Of a stretch of DNA of 64,000 bases, positions 15,812 to 24,636 are shown in pieces (within the stretch, counting starts at the first letter, position 1; each line of letters begins with the position of its first letter). The stretch covers positions 76,824-140,823 of the forward strand of contig NZ_PDOG01000005.1 in the NCBI RefSeq assembly GCF_003202205.1, in the 5' to 3' direction. The translations under genes and the position numbers were made by a program. The notes beneath the pieces were generated by a model. It was not told the DNA's origin. It worked only from the letters and a program-made list of their open reading frames with translations, and did no database searches. This stretch comes from Halomonas sp. LBP4 (GTDB lineage Bacteria > Pseudomonadota > Gammaproteobacteria > Pseudomonadales > Halomonadaceae).

Positions 15812-16849
15812 ATGAGCAATGCAACTGTCCACCAGCATCCCGCCGCTCAGAACGAGAAGCGCAAGCTGCTGACCCGTTTCGCCGAGCGATTCGAGATCGA
15901 AGAGAAGGTCCTGCTGGACACGCTGAAGACCACCGTCTTCAAGCAGCGTGATGGCTCAGCCCCGACCAACGAGCAGATGGTGATGCTCATGATCGTGGCC
16001 GACCAGTACCAGCTGAACCCCTTCACGAAGGAAATCTACGCCTTCCCTGACCAGCAGAACGGCATCGTGCCGGTGGTTGGGGTCGACGGTTGGGCACGCA
16101 TCATCAACAACCACCCCCAGTACGCGGGGATGGAGTTCGTCTATTCCGACGAGATGGTGAAGATGCCCGGCGCCAAGGTAGATGGCCACGTGTGGATCGA
16201 GTGCGTGATGTACCGAAAGGACATCGACCGCCCGATCCGGGTCCGCGAATACCTCGACGAGGTGTACCGCGAACCCTTCGTGAAGAATGGCTACACCAAG
16301 ATCGGGCCGTGGCAGACGCACATCAAGCGGTTCCATCGCCACAAGGCGATGATCCAGTGCTCTCGCCTGGCCTTTGGCTTCACGGGGATCTACGACAACG
16401 ACGAGGCAGAGCGCATCGTCGGCGGCGAGGTCGACGTGACCCAACAGGGTAGTCATAGCTTCCAGCGCCCCCAGGGCAGCGAGCAGGACGAGGCCCCGCT
16501 TCGTGAGCTCACTGATCCAGAGAAGGCGGCGATCGAGCCCATGCTCCAGAAGGCCATCCAGCGTTCCCAACAGCTGAACAACTGGACGCCGGCAGAGCAG
16601 TGGGTCCGGGAGAGCTTCCCGAGTGCCGAGCAGAAGGCGTATGCCCTGTCTCGCCTCGAGCAAGCCAAGGCCGCCACGCAGGCGGACCAACCTCCCCAGG
16701 AACCCCAGGACGCCACGGCGCCGCAGGGTTCTGCCACACCGGAACAGCAAGCGGCACCTGCTGAACCGGCCAAGCACCACGCCCCTGGTCACGATGAGTT
16801 TCCTCGCCCCGAGGATCGCTTCGATGATGAGGATGGCGTTGGTTTCTGA
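15812..16849 (+). CDS. bet: Bet/RecT-family single-strand annealing protein
   Basis: 345 aa; residues 20-205 match lambda Bet-type annealases (NPFTKEIYAFPDQQNGIVPVVGVDGW, then WQTHIKRFHRHKAMIQCSRLAFGFTGIYDNDEAERI). Pairs complementary single strands produced by the exonuclease encoded next. About 100 residues longer than lambda Bet, with a Pro/Gln-rich linker and an acidic end RFDDEDGVGF that looks like an SSB tail. SXT/R391 elements carry a comparable bet-exo pair that drives element recombination. Confidence 0.93.
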   Translation: MSNATVHQHPAAQNEKRKLLTRFAERFEIEEKVLLDTLKTTVFKQRDGSAPTNEQMVMLMIVADQYQLNPFTKEIYAFPDQQNGIVPVVGVDGWARIINNHPQYAGMEFVYSDEMVKMPGAKVDGHVWIECVMYRKDIDRPIRVREYLDEVYREPFVKNGYTKIGPWQTHIKRFHRHKAMIQCSRLAFGFTGIYDNDEAERIVGGEVDVTQQGSHSFQRPQGSEQDEAPLRELTDPEKAAIEPMLQKAIQRSQQLNNWTPAEQWVRESFPSAEQKAYALSRLEQAKAATQADQPPQEPQDATAPQGSATPEQQAAPAEPAKHHAPGHDEFPRPEDRFDDEDGVGF

Positions 16850-16916
16850 CCCCGCCCCGGGTGGAGCTCCCGCCTGACGGCGGGGCTCTGCCCTCTGATC
16901 CAGAGAGGAGGGCTAC

Positions 16917-17930
16917 ATGAAGATCGTCGATCTGATCCAAGGCGATGATGCCTGGTTGGCATGGCGCAAAGGCGGCATCACCGCCACTGACGCGGCCATC
17001 CTGCTGGACCGCTCGCCCTACAAGACGCGCTGGCGCTTGTGGGCCGAAAAGTCCGGCTTCGCCCGGGAAGTCGATCTCAGCCTCAATCCTCTGGTTCGCC
17101 GGGGGAGAGAGAACGAGGCGCTTGCCCGCAAGGCGTACGAGGAGCATGCCGACGACATCGTGTTCCCGGTCTGTGTCGAGTCATCCGTGCACCCTCTGAT
17201 GAGGGCCTCACTGGACGGCTTGAACTCAGCCAACGAGCCGGTGGAGTTGAAGTGCCCCAGCGATAAGGTGTGGGCCGAAGTGATGGCCGACGGCCGGCAG
17301 AGCCGAGCGTTCAAGCTCTACTACTGCCAGGTCCAGCACCAGATGTTGGTGACAGGGGCCAAGCGTGGCTGGCTGGTGTTCTGGCATCAGCAGCATGGCC
17401 TTGAGGTCTTCGAGATCAAGCTGAACGAGCTGCTGCTCAGGAAGCTGATCCAGGCTGCCGCCGAGTTCTGGCGGCAGGTGCTCGACCACAAGGAGCCACC
17501 CAAGGACCCGGAGCGCGACCTGTTCATCCCCGAGGGGGACGTGGCGAAGGAGTGGATCTACGCCGCGGAGCAGTATCGCTCTTATCAGACGGAGCTGGAT
17601 GAGCTCGAGGCACGCATCAAGGTGCTCAAGGGCCATCAGGCACCGCATCTGGACCGTCTCAAGGACTTGATGGGGGAATACTTCTACGCCGACTACGCCG
17701 GCGTGATGGTGACCCGCTACAAGGCCAAGGGACGTATCAACTACTCCCGGCTGCTCAACGAGCAAGCCGGCAACCTCCAGGAGGGTGATGTAGAGCAGTA
17801 CCGGAGCCCGCCGTCAGAGCGCTACCGTGTCACCGTCACGGAGTCGCTGGCGCCACGCAACATCGTCGATGAAGAGGCGCTCGCGCCACTTGACGAGGCA
17901 ATAGAAGACGTGGACTCTTGTTTCTGGTAA
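16917..17930 (+). CDS. exo: YqaJ/lambda-type 5'-3' exonuclease
   Basis: 337-aa PD-(D/E)XK nuclease, partner of Bet. Visible active-site pattern: LMRASLDG (D100), VELKCPS (E110-x-K112) and YYCQVQHQM (Q138). The N terminus QGDDAWLAWRKGGITATDAAILLD is the usual YqaJ opening. The last residues are acidic and aromatic (DVDSCFW). SD GAGGAGG. It is followed by an intrinsic terminator, so bet-exo ends a transcription unit. Confidence 0.92.
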   Translation: MKIVDLIQGDDAWLAWRKGGITATDAAILLDRSPYKTRWRLWAEKSGFAREVDLSLNPLVRRGRENEALARKAYEEHADDIVFPVCVESSVHPLMRASLDGLNSANEPVELKCPSDKVWAEVMADGRQSRAFKLYYCQVQHQMLVTGAKRGWLVFWHQQHGLEVFEIKLNELLLRKLIQAAAEFWRQVLDHKEPPKDPERDLFIPEGDVAKEWIYAAEQYRSYQTELDELEARIKVLKGHQAPHLDRLKDLMGEYFYADYAGVMVTRYKAKGRINYSRLLNEQAGNLQEGDVEQYRSPPSERYRVTVTESLAPRNIVDEEALAPLDEAIEDVDSCFW

Positions 17931-17942
17931 CTTCAAGGAAGG

Positions 17943-17964
17943 GGCGAGCAATGCTCGCCTTTTT
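17943..17964 (+). terminator. Intrinsic terminator after exo
   Basis: GGCGAGC/GCTCGCC with loop AAT followed by TTTTT, 13 nt past the exo stop codon. Confidence 0.85.
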
Positions 17965-18071
17965 CCAGAACCGCTTCGCCGCTGAGGCGATTCTGGAAAA
18001 AGGTTTCCTCTCCTCTGGAGAGCGAAAAACGTGGTAGCGCTGGCCACGTTCAACTAAACAATCAGCAATAT
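17960..18071 (+). ncRNA. Leader-RNA element, copy 3 (long form)
   Basis: P0: TTTTTCCAGAA (17960-17970) pairs with TTCTGGAAAAA (about 17990-18002). P1: CTCTCC-tct-GGAGAG (18008-18022). P2: AACGTGG (18028-18034)/CCACGTT (18044-18050) with loop TAGCGCTGG. Tail AAACAATCAGCAATAT. P0 and P2 sequences are unlike other copies yet fully paired. 85 nt upstream of the DUF3150 gene. Confidence 0.65.
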
Positions 18072-18155
18072 CCCTTCCATGACCTAGCCCATCGGGTGCC
18101 ACCACCCGACAGGGCAGGTGCATCTGGTGGGCTTCTTTCGTTAAGGAGCACCACC

Positions 18156-19568
18156 ATGATCTCTCCCTCTACTACCACTACCGCGTCTCAGATCCAGCAT
18201 CTGGACCAGGTGTGCGTGATCCATGCCGACTTCGATATCTGGAGCGGCCAAACCCGTCTTGATCCGAAGGACCTGAAGTTGGGTGTCGGGGGTGAAATTC
18301 CTCCGGAGAAGCTGGCGCTGTTGGGTAGCAAGAAGATCTGCGACCCCGCTCGCCTCAAGGGCTTCTCTCGTCTCAAGACCAAGGCTCGCCGCGTGCTGGC
18401 GCACTATGGCCTGCCTTTCATGAGCGGATGGGCGGTACCGGCCGAGAGGCTGGATACCATCATGAAGCAGCTCGACCAGATCAAGGACGAGTTCGAGAAG
18501 GTCCGCCAGACCTTCCTGACGCAGTACGACACCGCCGTTGAGGCGTGGATTGCCGACAACCCGGGCTACGAGGACATCATCCGCGCAGGCGCGATGCCCC
18601 GTAGCGTGGTGGAGAAGCGGATCGGGTTCGATTACGCGGTCTATCACATCCGGCCCGCCGGCGCTGCCTCCGAGCAACAGCTCGGCCGGCAGGTGGAAAG
18701 CCTTGGCAATGATCTCTTCTCGGAGATCGTCAAGGAGGCCAATACCTTCTACGAAGAGAAGCTTCGCGGTGCGTCAGAATTGTTGACCTCCACGCGGCCG
18801 ACCCTTCAGAAGCTGTACGACAAGGTGGATGGTCTGTCCTTCCTCAACGCAGCGTTCGACCCGCTTGCCCGTCTGCTGAACGAGACGATCAAGGGGTACG
18901 CGACGTATGCCTCTGGAGGACGCATCCTGGCGCCCTACCTGTACCAGGTGGTGGCGGCAGTGTTGATCTGCTGTGACCGGCAAAAGATCGAGGGCTATGC
19001 CAACGGCACCGTCCAGGTGCAGGACATGGCGCCCGATCCCAGCAGCCTCGCTGCAGACCAGGCTCCGGCCCCGTCTGCTGCCGATGTTGCACCGGCCCCC
19101 ACAGCTACCGAGCCGACCCCCGAACCGTCTGTCCCCGACGTTGCTGGCGCTGATGCTCAGCCTCAGTCGCCGGACCAGCCGGCACAGGGTTCAAGCCCGG
19201 TGGAAGCACCGCAACAGGCGGAGTCGCCAAGCTCGCATCGCGACAGCGATGAGAAGGAGGTGGCGTCCGAGGCTCCCGCCCAGGAGGCAGAGCCAACCAT
19301 GCCTGTGACGGAAGCCGAGCCGGCGCTGGATGCCTCACCCGAGGCGCTCCAGGCGTCGATGGATCGCTTCTTCGCTGATTTCGAGACCGACCAATCCCCT
19401 GCGCCCGACGCAGAGGAGGAAGCGGTCGAGAGCAGCGCAGTCGCGCTCCCCACGCCGGCCCCGGCGCCTGTCCAGCCAACTGCACCGGCCATGCCGATGC
19501 AGGCGGCTCCCGCTCCTGAACCGGTCCCGGTCCCGGAGCTGGATGATGACGACGACTGGGCCTGGTAA
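18156..19568 (+). CDS. DUF3150-like protein
   Basis: 470 aa. Residues 1-300 look like DUF3150, a helical protein found next to CobS/CobT-like genes on mobile elements; function unknown. Residues about 300-460 are a Pro/Ala/Glu-rich disordered linker, ending in DDDDDWAW. Start at the ATG behind AAGGAG; an upstream frame extension lacks an SD. The long linker and acidic-aromatic end suggest a flexible docking tail. Confidence 0.75.
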   Translation: MISPSTTTTASQIQHLDQVCVIHADFDIWSGQTRLDPKDLKLGVGGEIPPEKLALLGSKKICDPARLKGFSRLKTKARRVLAHYGLPFMSGWAVPAERLDTIMKQLDQIKDEFEKVRQTFLTQYDTAVEAWIADNPGYEDIIRAGAMPRSVVEKRIGFDYAVYHIRPAGAASEQQLGRQVESLGNDLFSEIVKEANTFYEEKLRGASELLTSTRPTLQKLYDKVDGLSFLNAAFDPLARLLNETIKGYATYASGGRILAPYLYQVVAAVLICCDRQKIEGYANGTVQVQDMAPDPSSLAADQAPAPSAADVAPAPTATEPTPEPSVPDVAGADAQPQSPDQPAQGSSPVEAPQQAESPSSHRDSDEKEVASEAPAQEAEPTMPVTEAEPALDASPEALQASMDRFFADFETDQSPAPDAEEEAVESSAVALPTPAPAPVQPTAPAMPMQAAPAPEPVPVPELDDDDDWAW

Positions 19569-19678
19569 GGCCCGTTCACGCGCCACCTTCGGGTGGCGCA
19601 GTCATCACCTTTCTTGCCACCCAGGCGGGGCGCCGTTCCCGCCTGGGGACGTGGCCTCGCACGCCTTGGAGACGTGCC

Positions 19679-20332
19679 ATGCGCTACGTGCACTACTACA
19701 CCCAGAAGGCCTCTGTTCCCGAGGAGCAGTGGGCCGCCTTCAAGAGCAAGCTGAAACTCGCCTTCAACAACCTCCCGGACAGCTCGACTAGTGCCGGAGG
19801 GATGTACAAGGACCGGCCGTTGGTCCTGTGCTCCGGCACGGGGCAGCAGGGGGTCCAGGAGGCAGACAAGCTGTTCGTCACCGGGCAGGGGGATGACTTC
19901 GAGGGTGAGGCCGTCTGGATCAACGGGTCCCGGCTGCTGGACCTCGATGCGGAAACCTTCATCCTGCCCAACGTGCTCGACCCCAATAACCAGGAGTGGA
20001 TGCACTGCAATACCGAGTGCAAGCCCTACGACTGGTTCGTGGTCACGGCACTGATCCTCATCCACCACGAAGCCCCGGGTTGTTTCGAGATCTCCTCGGA
20101 CGGCCGCAGGGAGCACTGGGAACCGGTCATTCGCTGGCTGGCCCCGGTCGTGGGACATGTGCTGTCGCTGCCGTCGGCAGTGGATGGAGTCGGGAATCGG
20201 TACTATCCCGACGACCAGCGCTTTTCCGATAGGTTCGGAGACGCCCTGGATGAAGAGATGGAGCCGAAGCCCCGGCCGGTTGCCGATCCGTTCGAGAACC
20301 GGTTGGTCGGACTCCCGAGCTTCTATTTCTAA
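19679..20332 (+). CDS. Unknown protein between DUF3150 and CobT-like genes
   Basis: 217 aa, no family recognised. Contains NTECKPYDWFVVTALILIHHEAPGCFEI-like core and ends in LPSFYF. Its position inside the CobS-DUF3150-CobT set suggests a shared role. SD GGAG before the ATG; hairpin leader in front. Confidence 0.65.
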   Translation: MRYVHYYTQKASVPEEQWAAFKSKLKLAFNNLPDSSTSAGGMYKDRPLVLCSGTGQQGVQEADKLFVTGQGDDFEGEAVWINGSRLLDLDAETFILPNVLDPNNQEWMHCNTECKPYDWFVVTALILIHHEAPGCFEISSDGRREHWEPVIRWLAPVVGHVLSLPSAVDGVGNRYYPDDQRFSDRFGDALDEEMEPKPRPVADPFENRLVGLPSFYF

Positions 20333-20398
20333 ACCCTTGAGGGGCACCACACCCCTCCGGGGGGTGGCCTGTCCCGCCTTTGATGCAGGAGCACCACC

Positions 20399-22357
20399 AT
20401 GAAACCCATGAAGCGACGTACCATCGAGAATGCCCTTCCCATCGTGGCTGCCGCCTACGGGCGCAAGTTCGGTGTGAAGGTCAAGATCGGTCAGGACATG
20501 GCGTACACCGATGGCAAGAGCATCGTGGTACCCAACATTCCTGAAGACTGGCCCCACAAGGATGCCCTGTGGGGTTACCTGGCGCATGAGGCGGCCCACA
20601 TCCGGTTCACCGACTTCTCGGTGGACATGGGCATGGGAACGCTGAAGCACCTGCTCAACATCGTCGAGGATGCCCGGATCGAGCGCGAGATGATCGCGAT
20701 CTATCCCGGTACCGCCCGTTCCTTGAACGAGGTGGCGCGGTACATGGCTGCGGCTGGCCATTACCAGATCCCCAACGATGACTCCCCGGCGGCCTCCATC
20801 CTGGAGGGTTTCTGTCTCTACCACCTGCAATGCCGGGTGGTGGGGCAGGACGCCATCTCGGACATCCTCGAGGCCACCCGCGTGGTGTTCGAGAGGAAGT
20901 TCCCGAGGGGGGTGCAAGTACGGCTCCATGCGCTTCTGCGCAAGGTGCCGGCCCTGAGCAACACGGCTGAGGCGATGCACCTGGCCCGTGAAATCCTGAA
21001 GATGATTCAGGAGGAAGCGGAGAAGGAGCGGGAGCAACAGCAGCAGGGCGATCAAGGTGATTCGCAGCAGGCGCAGCAACAGGCCGGCGGCGGTGATCCT
21101 GATGACAGCGCTTCCCAGGGCTCTGGGTCACCCGGTCAGGATGATCAGGGTGATCAGGATGGCGGCGACGACAGCCAGAAGGCCGGCGGTAATGGCCAGC
21201 AGGGTGACGACGCCGATGATCAGGATGGTCAGGCTGGGAAGGGCGGTGACGATGCCTCTCAGGGTGACGACGCTTCGCAACAGCGAGGTGCTGGCGCCAA
21301 TGAGGGGGATGGAGATGATGCGAACGGCCAGCAGGCCTCTGGCGATGACCAGGGGCAGGACGGTCAAGCGGACGCCTCGAAAGGGGATGATGCGAGTTCG
21401 CAGCCGGCAGGCAGCCGCGGCGCCGGGGCAAAGGATGCCCCATCTGGCGACGATGCTGCTCAGGTCCTGCAGCAGGTGCTTGCGGCAGGAGACGGCGACC
21501 ACATCGGCGATGCCCATCAGTCGCTCCGTGAGGAGCTGGATGGTGTCGCACGACGTGAGGGTGATGCGAGCTACCGCACCGTGCGCGAAGCGACCGACAT
21601 CGTCTCTCGAGACGCTGCCGGGAATGCGATGCGCGATGAGGTGAAGCGCACCACCAGTCGTATCCGCACTCAGCTGCAGGGGATGGTGCAGGCCAGCCAA
21701 CGGGTGGCCCGGCGCACCGTTCGCCACGGCAAGCGGGTCGATGCCAGTCGTCTTCATCGCCTGCAGTCCGGCGATACCCGAGTGTTCCAGCGCAACACGA
21801 CCAAGCGGCGTCCGAACACCGCGGTCCACCTCCTGGTGGATGCCAGCGGATCGATGAACCGTCAGGCCGACTGTGGCGATCGCATGTACCAGGTGGCCAG
21901 CAAGGCGGCCATGGCGATCGGCATGGCGTTGGAGGCGATCAACGGGGTCAACCCGGCAGTCACCTACTTCGGGGGCGACGGACACCAGCCGGTGTTCAGC
22001 GCAGTACGGCATGGTGAGAGGGTGGCGCCCAACGCGGGCAAGTTCACCTTCGCGCCGACGGGTACCACGCCCATGGCAGAAGCGCTCTGGTACTCCGCCT
22101 TCGAGCTGGTTCAGACGAAGGAGGAGCGCAAGATGCTGATCATCGTGACGGATGGCGACCCGGATGAGCCGGAAGCCACCCAGGCGGTGATCGATCTTTG
22201 CACCGCTAGCGGCGTTGAGGTCATCGGGATTGGCGTCGTGTCCGGTGCCATCGCGAGGTTCGTCTCGAACCACGTGGTGATCGACCAGGTCGAGGATCTG
22301 CAGAAGACCCTGTTCCGGCTGATGGAGCAGACCCTGACGGCAGAATTGGCTGCCTGA
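20399..22357 (+). CDS. CobT-like vWA protein
   Basis: 652 aa. N-terminal domain with a metallopeptidase-like HEAAH (residues 63-67) followed by VEDARIEREM; a long Asp/Gly/Gln-rich low-complexity middle (about 215-365); C-terminal vWA domain with MIDAS D481-x-S483-x-S485 (LLVDASGSMN) and TPMAEALWY, IIVTDGDPDE. This is the CobT architecture seen on SXT/R391- and IncC-like elements, partner of the CobS-like AAA+ at 13909. Whether HEAAH is catalytic is unknown. Confidence 0.85.
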   Translation: MKPMKRRTIENALPIVAAAYGRKFGVKVKIGQDMAYTDGKSIVVPNIPEDWPHKDALWGYLAHEAAHIRFTDFSVDMGMGTLKHLLNIVEDARIEREMIAIYPGTARSLNEVARYMAAAGHYQIPNDDSPAASILEGFCLYHLQCRVVGQDAISDILEATRVVFERKFPRGVQVRLHALLRKVPALSNTAEAMHLAREILKMIQEEAEKEREQQQQGDQGDSQQAQQQAGGGDPDDSASQGSGSPGQDDQGDQDGGDDSQKAGGNGQQGDDADDQDGQAGKGGDDASQGDDASQQRGAGANEGDGDDANGQQASGDDQGQDGQADASKGDDASSQPAGSRGAGAKDAPSGDDAAQVLQQVLAAGDGDHIGDAHQSLREELDGVARREGDASYRTVREATDIVSRDAAGNAMRDEVKRTTSRIRTQLQGMVQASQRVARRTVRHGKRVDASRLHRLQSGDTRVFQRNTTKRRPNTAVHLLVDASGSMNRQADCGDRMYQVASKAAMAIGMALEAINGVNPAVTYFGGDGHQPVFSAVRHGERVAPNAGKFTFAPTGTTPMAEALWYSAFELVQTKEERKMLIIVTDGDPDEPEATQAVIDLCTASGVEVIGIGVVSGAIARFVSNHVVIDQVEDLQKTLFRLMEQTLTAELAA

Positions 22358-22425
22358 TGGGTGTTCCGCCCGAGTGGCGATCAGGCTGTTCCCCGCGCAA
22401 GCGGGGGGCAGCCTCTCTTTTCTCG

Positions 22426-22479
22426 CGCCCTTGGAGGGCACGTCGGCAGCGTGTCATCGGGTCGACGACGAGCTAGAGT
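22426..22479 (+). promoter_or_regulatory. Activator box and -10 for leader-RNA copy 4
   Basis: Box CGCCCTTGGAGGGCA at 22426-22440, 33 bp, then TAGAGT at 22474-22479. The predicted start near 22487 lies just before the P0 hairpin of copy 4. Confidence 0.6.
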
Positions 22480-22492
22480 CATGATGTCTTGG

Positions 22493-22600
22493 GTTGCCAT
22501 TGCCGGTTGTCGAGAGCCGGCAACGGCAACCCTGGATTCTCTCTCCTCTGGAGAGCGATCAGTGGAAGCGCTGGCCACTGTCAAAACAATCAGCATTTTT
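22493..22600 (+). ncRNA. Leader-RNA element, copy 4 (long form)
   Basis: P0: GGTTGCC (about 22493-22499)/GGCAACC (about 22525-22531), where most copies have GGCTTTCC/GGAAAGCC; a clear compensatory change. P1: CTCTCC-tct-GGAGAG (22541-22555). P2: CAGTGG (22560-22565)/CCACTG (22575-22580), loop AAGCGCTGG. Tail AAAACAATCAGCATTTTT. A further GCGCCAGCTGGCGC palindrome follows at about 22616-22629. Confidence 0.7.
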
Positions 22601-22706
22601 CCCAACCCACTGCGGGCGCCAGCTGGCGCTTGAGCAGTTCCCCAGCCTGGCGGGCACCTTCCCGTCAGGGAGGGCGTGCGCCTGGCCACGACCAAGGAGC
22701 ACACCC

Positions 22707-23309
22707 ATGTCTGCATTCACCCCCGCACCGATACTCGTCCATGGCGCACTGACGCCGTTCCCGATCATGTGCCTGACCGTCGGCGCGGCAACGCTGCTGG
22801 AGGTCGTCGATCAGTACGATGTGCTGGATAACCTCTTCGGACCCTCGGAAGGCCTGGTGGTCGATTTCGTGGCGTCAGGCGAAGACGAGGCCAGCGAGCT
22901 GGCAGAACTCGTCGGCTATCCCGGCGCCCCGAGCGATCTTCAAGGCCACTGGCTGGTGCTGGAATGCGCCATGCCACGCTGCGAGACCGAGCTCGAGACC
23001 CTGGCCTACGCCAGTGCCATCGCGCCCTTCGCCTCATTCGAGAGCAACGGGCGCGTGACGGACCCTCGGCAAGCCATTGAGCTTTTCGAGACTGGCATCA
23101 AGGGGCTGCGCACTCGGGTCAAGGCCGAGATGCTCTCAGGAGCCATCGGTGAGGCTGAGCGTACCTATGCGGTCATGCAGCAAGTTCTGGGCCTGGCCGA
23201 GGATGCGCTGAAGGCCGAAAGCCGTGACGGCAGCCACTGTGCGCAGCACGGATCGCTGTCGGAGCGTCTCGAGGCGTTCCTGGTGGAGCGCCACAGCAAG
23301 GCAGCGTGA
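22707..23309 (+). CDS. Unknown protein behind leader-RNA copy 4
   Basis: 200 aa, acidic N-terminal half (VDFVASGEDEASELAELVGYPG) and helical C-terminal half; no family recognised. First gene of a unit with its own leader RNA. Start at the ATG after AAGGAG; the frame is open through the leader but that part is non-coding. Confidence 0.65.
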   Translation: MSAFTPAPILVHGALTPFPIMCLTVGAATLLEVVDQYDVLDNLFGPSEGLVVDFVASGEDEASELAELVGYPGAPSDLQGHWLVLECAMPRCETELETLAYASAIAPFASFESNGRVTDPRQAIELFETGIKGLRTRVKAEMLSGAIGEAERTYAVMQQVLGLAEDALKAESRDGSHCAQHGSLSERLEAFLVERHSKAA

Positions 23310-23380
23310 TCGCTGCTTGACCCTCGGAGGGCCCTACCCTCCGGGGTAGGACCCTCCGCACACATACGAAGGAGAGTCCC

Positions 23381-23854
23381 ATGACCAAGCAAGACTATGT
23401 CCCCCGCCCGCAGCTGTGCGAGGCCGTGGCGCTAGGCATCCCTGCCGATCGCCTCGAGGCCCTCCAAGTGCACTTCGAGGTTTATACCTCCAGTGACACC
23501 CGGGAGATAATCCTCGACATGAGCGCGATCGGTGAAGAGCAGATGCCCGAGCTGGAAGAGGCCCTGGGCTTCGATGCTTCCGTCCTCGGGTCGGGTCTGG
23601 TGAATCTGTGGGCTGAGTCCCCGCAGCCGCTCCAGTCCTACGCGGTGCTCTACCGTGACCCCGAGCAGTCCGTGCTCGACCCGCCCACGATGTTCCGCTG
23701 CCAAGCGGAGGATTGCGACCATGCGGAAGAGCAGTGCCTGTTTGCGAACCTTGAGGCTGATGTGATCTGGATCGTCCATGTCAATGACGACGAGATGGAT
23801 GACGTCGAGGTGATCGAACGCGCACTCAAGATGTACTACACAGCCGATATCTAA
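23381..23854 (+). CDS. Unknown acidic protein
   Basis: 157 aa; two Cys-containing motifs (FRCQAEDCDHAEEQC) could bind metal. No family recognised. SD AAGGAGAG; nested-hairpin leader (CCCTCGGAGGG / CCCTCCGGGGTAGGG) upstream. Confidence 0.6.
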   Translation: MTKQDYVPRPQLCEAVALGIPADRLEALQVHFEVYTSSDTREIILDMSAIGEEQMPELEEALGFDASVLGSGLVNLWAESPQPLQSYAVLYRDPEQSVLDPPTMFRCQAEDCDHAEEQCLFANLEADVIWIVHVNDDEMDDVEVIERALKMYYTADI

Positions 23855-23864
23855 GGAGGCCTTG

Positions 23865-24191
23865 ATGTCGCTGCTAACCAATGAGCACCTTGCCCTGGAG
23901 AGGGTGAAGCGCATGGGGGTGGACTCGGCCCGAGCACGTCTCGACCGGCTCTGCGCAGATGCAGAGGCCCGCATGCAGCAGGCCCTGGAGAACGAGCACC
24001 CCGGTGCTGTGCCGAGCGGATATACCCTGCTGAACTACATGAGCGATGCCGAGCTGGTGCTCCGGCATGAGCTCGTCCTCGGGCTGAATCTCCACATTGA
24101 TGAACAGTTGGAAGCCAAGTACCGAGTCACCGCCCGCCTGATGGCGCGGCGCCAGCAACGCCAGAGCCTACGGTCCCGCCGTCAGGCCTGA
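23865..24191 (+). CDS. Unknown small helical protein
   Basis: 108 aa, predicted helical, basic C terminus (ARRQQRQSLRSRRQA). Starts 10 nt after the previous stop with AAGGAGG, so it is translated from the same mRNA; unlike most neighbours it has no hairpin leader of its own. A TTG at 23862 is an alternative start. Confidence 0.6.
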   Translation: MSLLTNEHLALERVKRMGVDSARARLDRLCADAEARMQQALENEHPGAVPSGYTLLNYMSDAELVLRHELVLGLNLHIDEQLEAKYRVTARLMARRQQRQSLRSRRQA

Positions 24192-24288
24192 ACGTTCCAG
24201 CACACGACACGTGTGCTCCACCCACCCTGTCGGGGGCCTTCCCCGTCAGGGAGTGGCCTCCGCGCAGGTAACGGAGAGGAGGCCGGGC

Positions 24289-24555
24289 ATGGCGACTGAT
24301 CCGATGTTGGGCAAGCTGGTACCCGCCTGTGGCGGTGCCGAACAGCCTTTCACAGTGAAAGGTCGGCGTTGGCTCTACTGCTGGCACCCTAGCTCGGGGC
24401 GTCACGCCTACCTGGATGTCGATAATGATCGTGTGGTCTGGAACCGGAGCTTCCATCCGGTGACGGCACCACATCTTGAGTTCGAGGAGGAGGTCATGCC
24501 GCCCCCTCGACCTGCACCACGGGTCGAGCCTGAGCCTGACCCGTTCTACTGGTAG
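24289..24555 (+). CDS. Small protein with acidic-aromatic C terminus
   Basis: 88 aa; CGGAEQPFTVKGRRWLYCW then HPSSGRHAYLDVDNDRVVW; ends EPEPDPFYW, resembling the tails of exo and the DUF3150 protein. No family recognised. SD AGGAGG. Confidence 0.6.
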   Translation: MATDPMLGKLVPACGGAEQPFTVKGRRWLYCWHPSSGRHAYLDVDNDRVVWNRSFHPVTAPHLEFEEEVMPPPRPAPRVEPEPDPFYW

Positions 24556-24583
24556 CCCGCCGGGCTGCTGGATAACCCCCACG

Positions 24584-24614
24584 GGGCCACGCGCCCCTGG
24601 GGGAGCTGTGGCCC
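24584..24614 (+). promoter_or_regulatory. Nested-hairpin leader
   Basis: Outer stem GGGCCAC (24584-24590)/GTGGCCC (24608-24614) around CCCC-t-GGGG; precedes the SD of the gene at 24637. Confidence 0.55.
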
Positions 24615-24636
24615 TTCTTCATGAAAGGAGGCTGCC

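Noticed and set aside
19163-21079. 638-codon minus-strand ORF
   Set aside because: It lies antisense to the DUF3150, 19679 and CobT-like genes, has no SD or recognisable domain, and owes its length to the high GC3 of the real genes.
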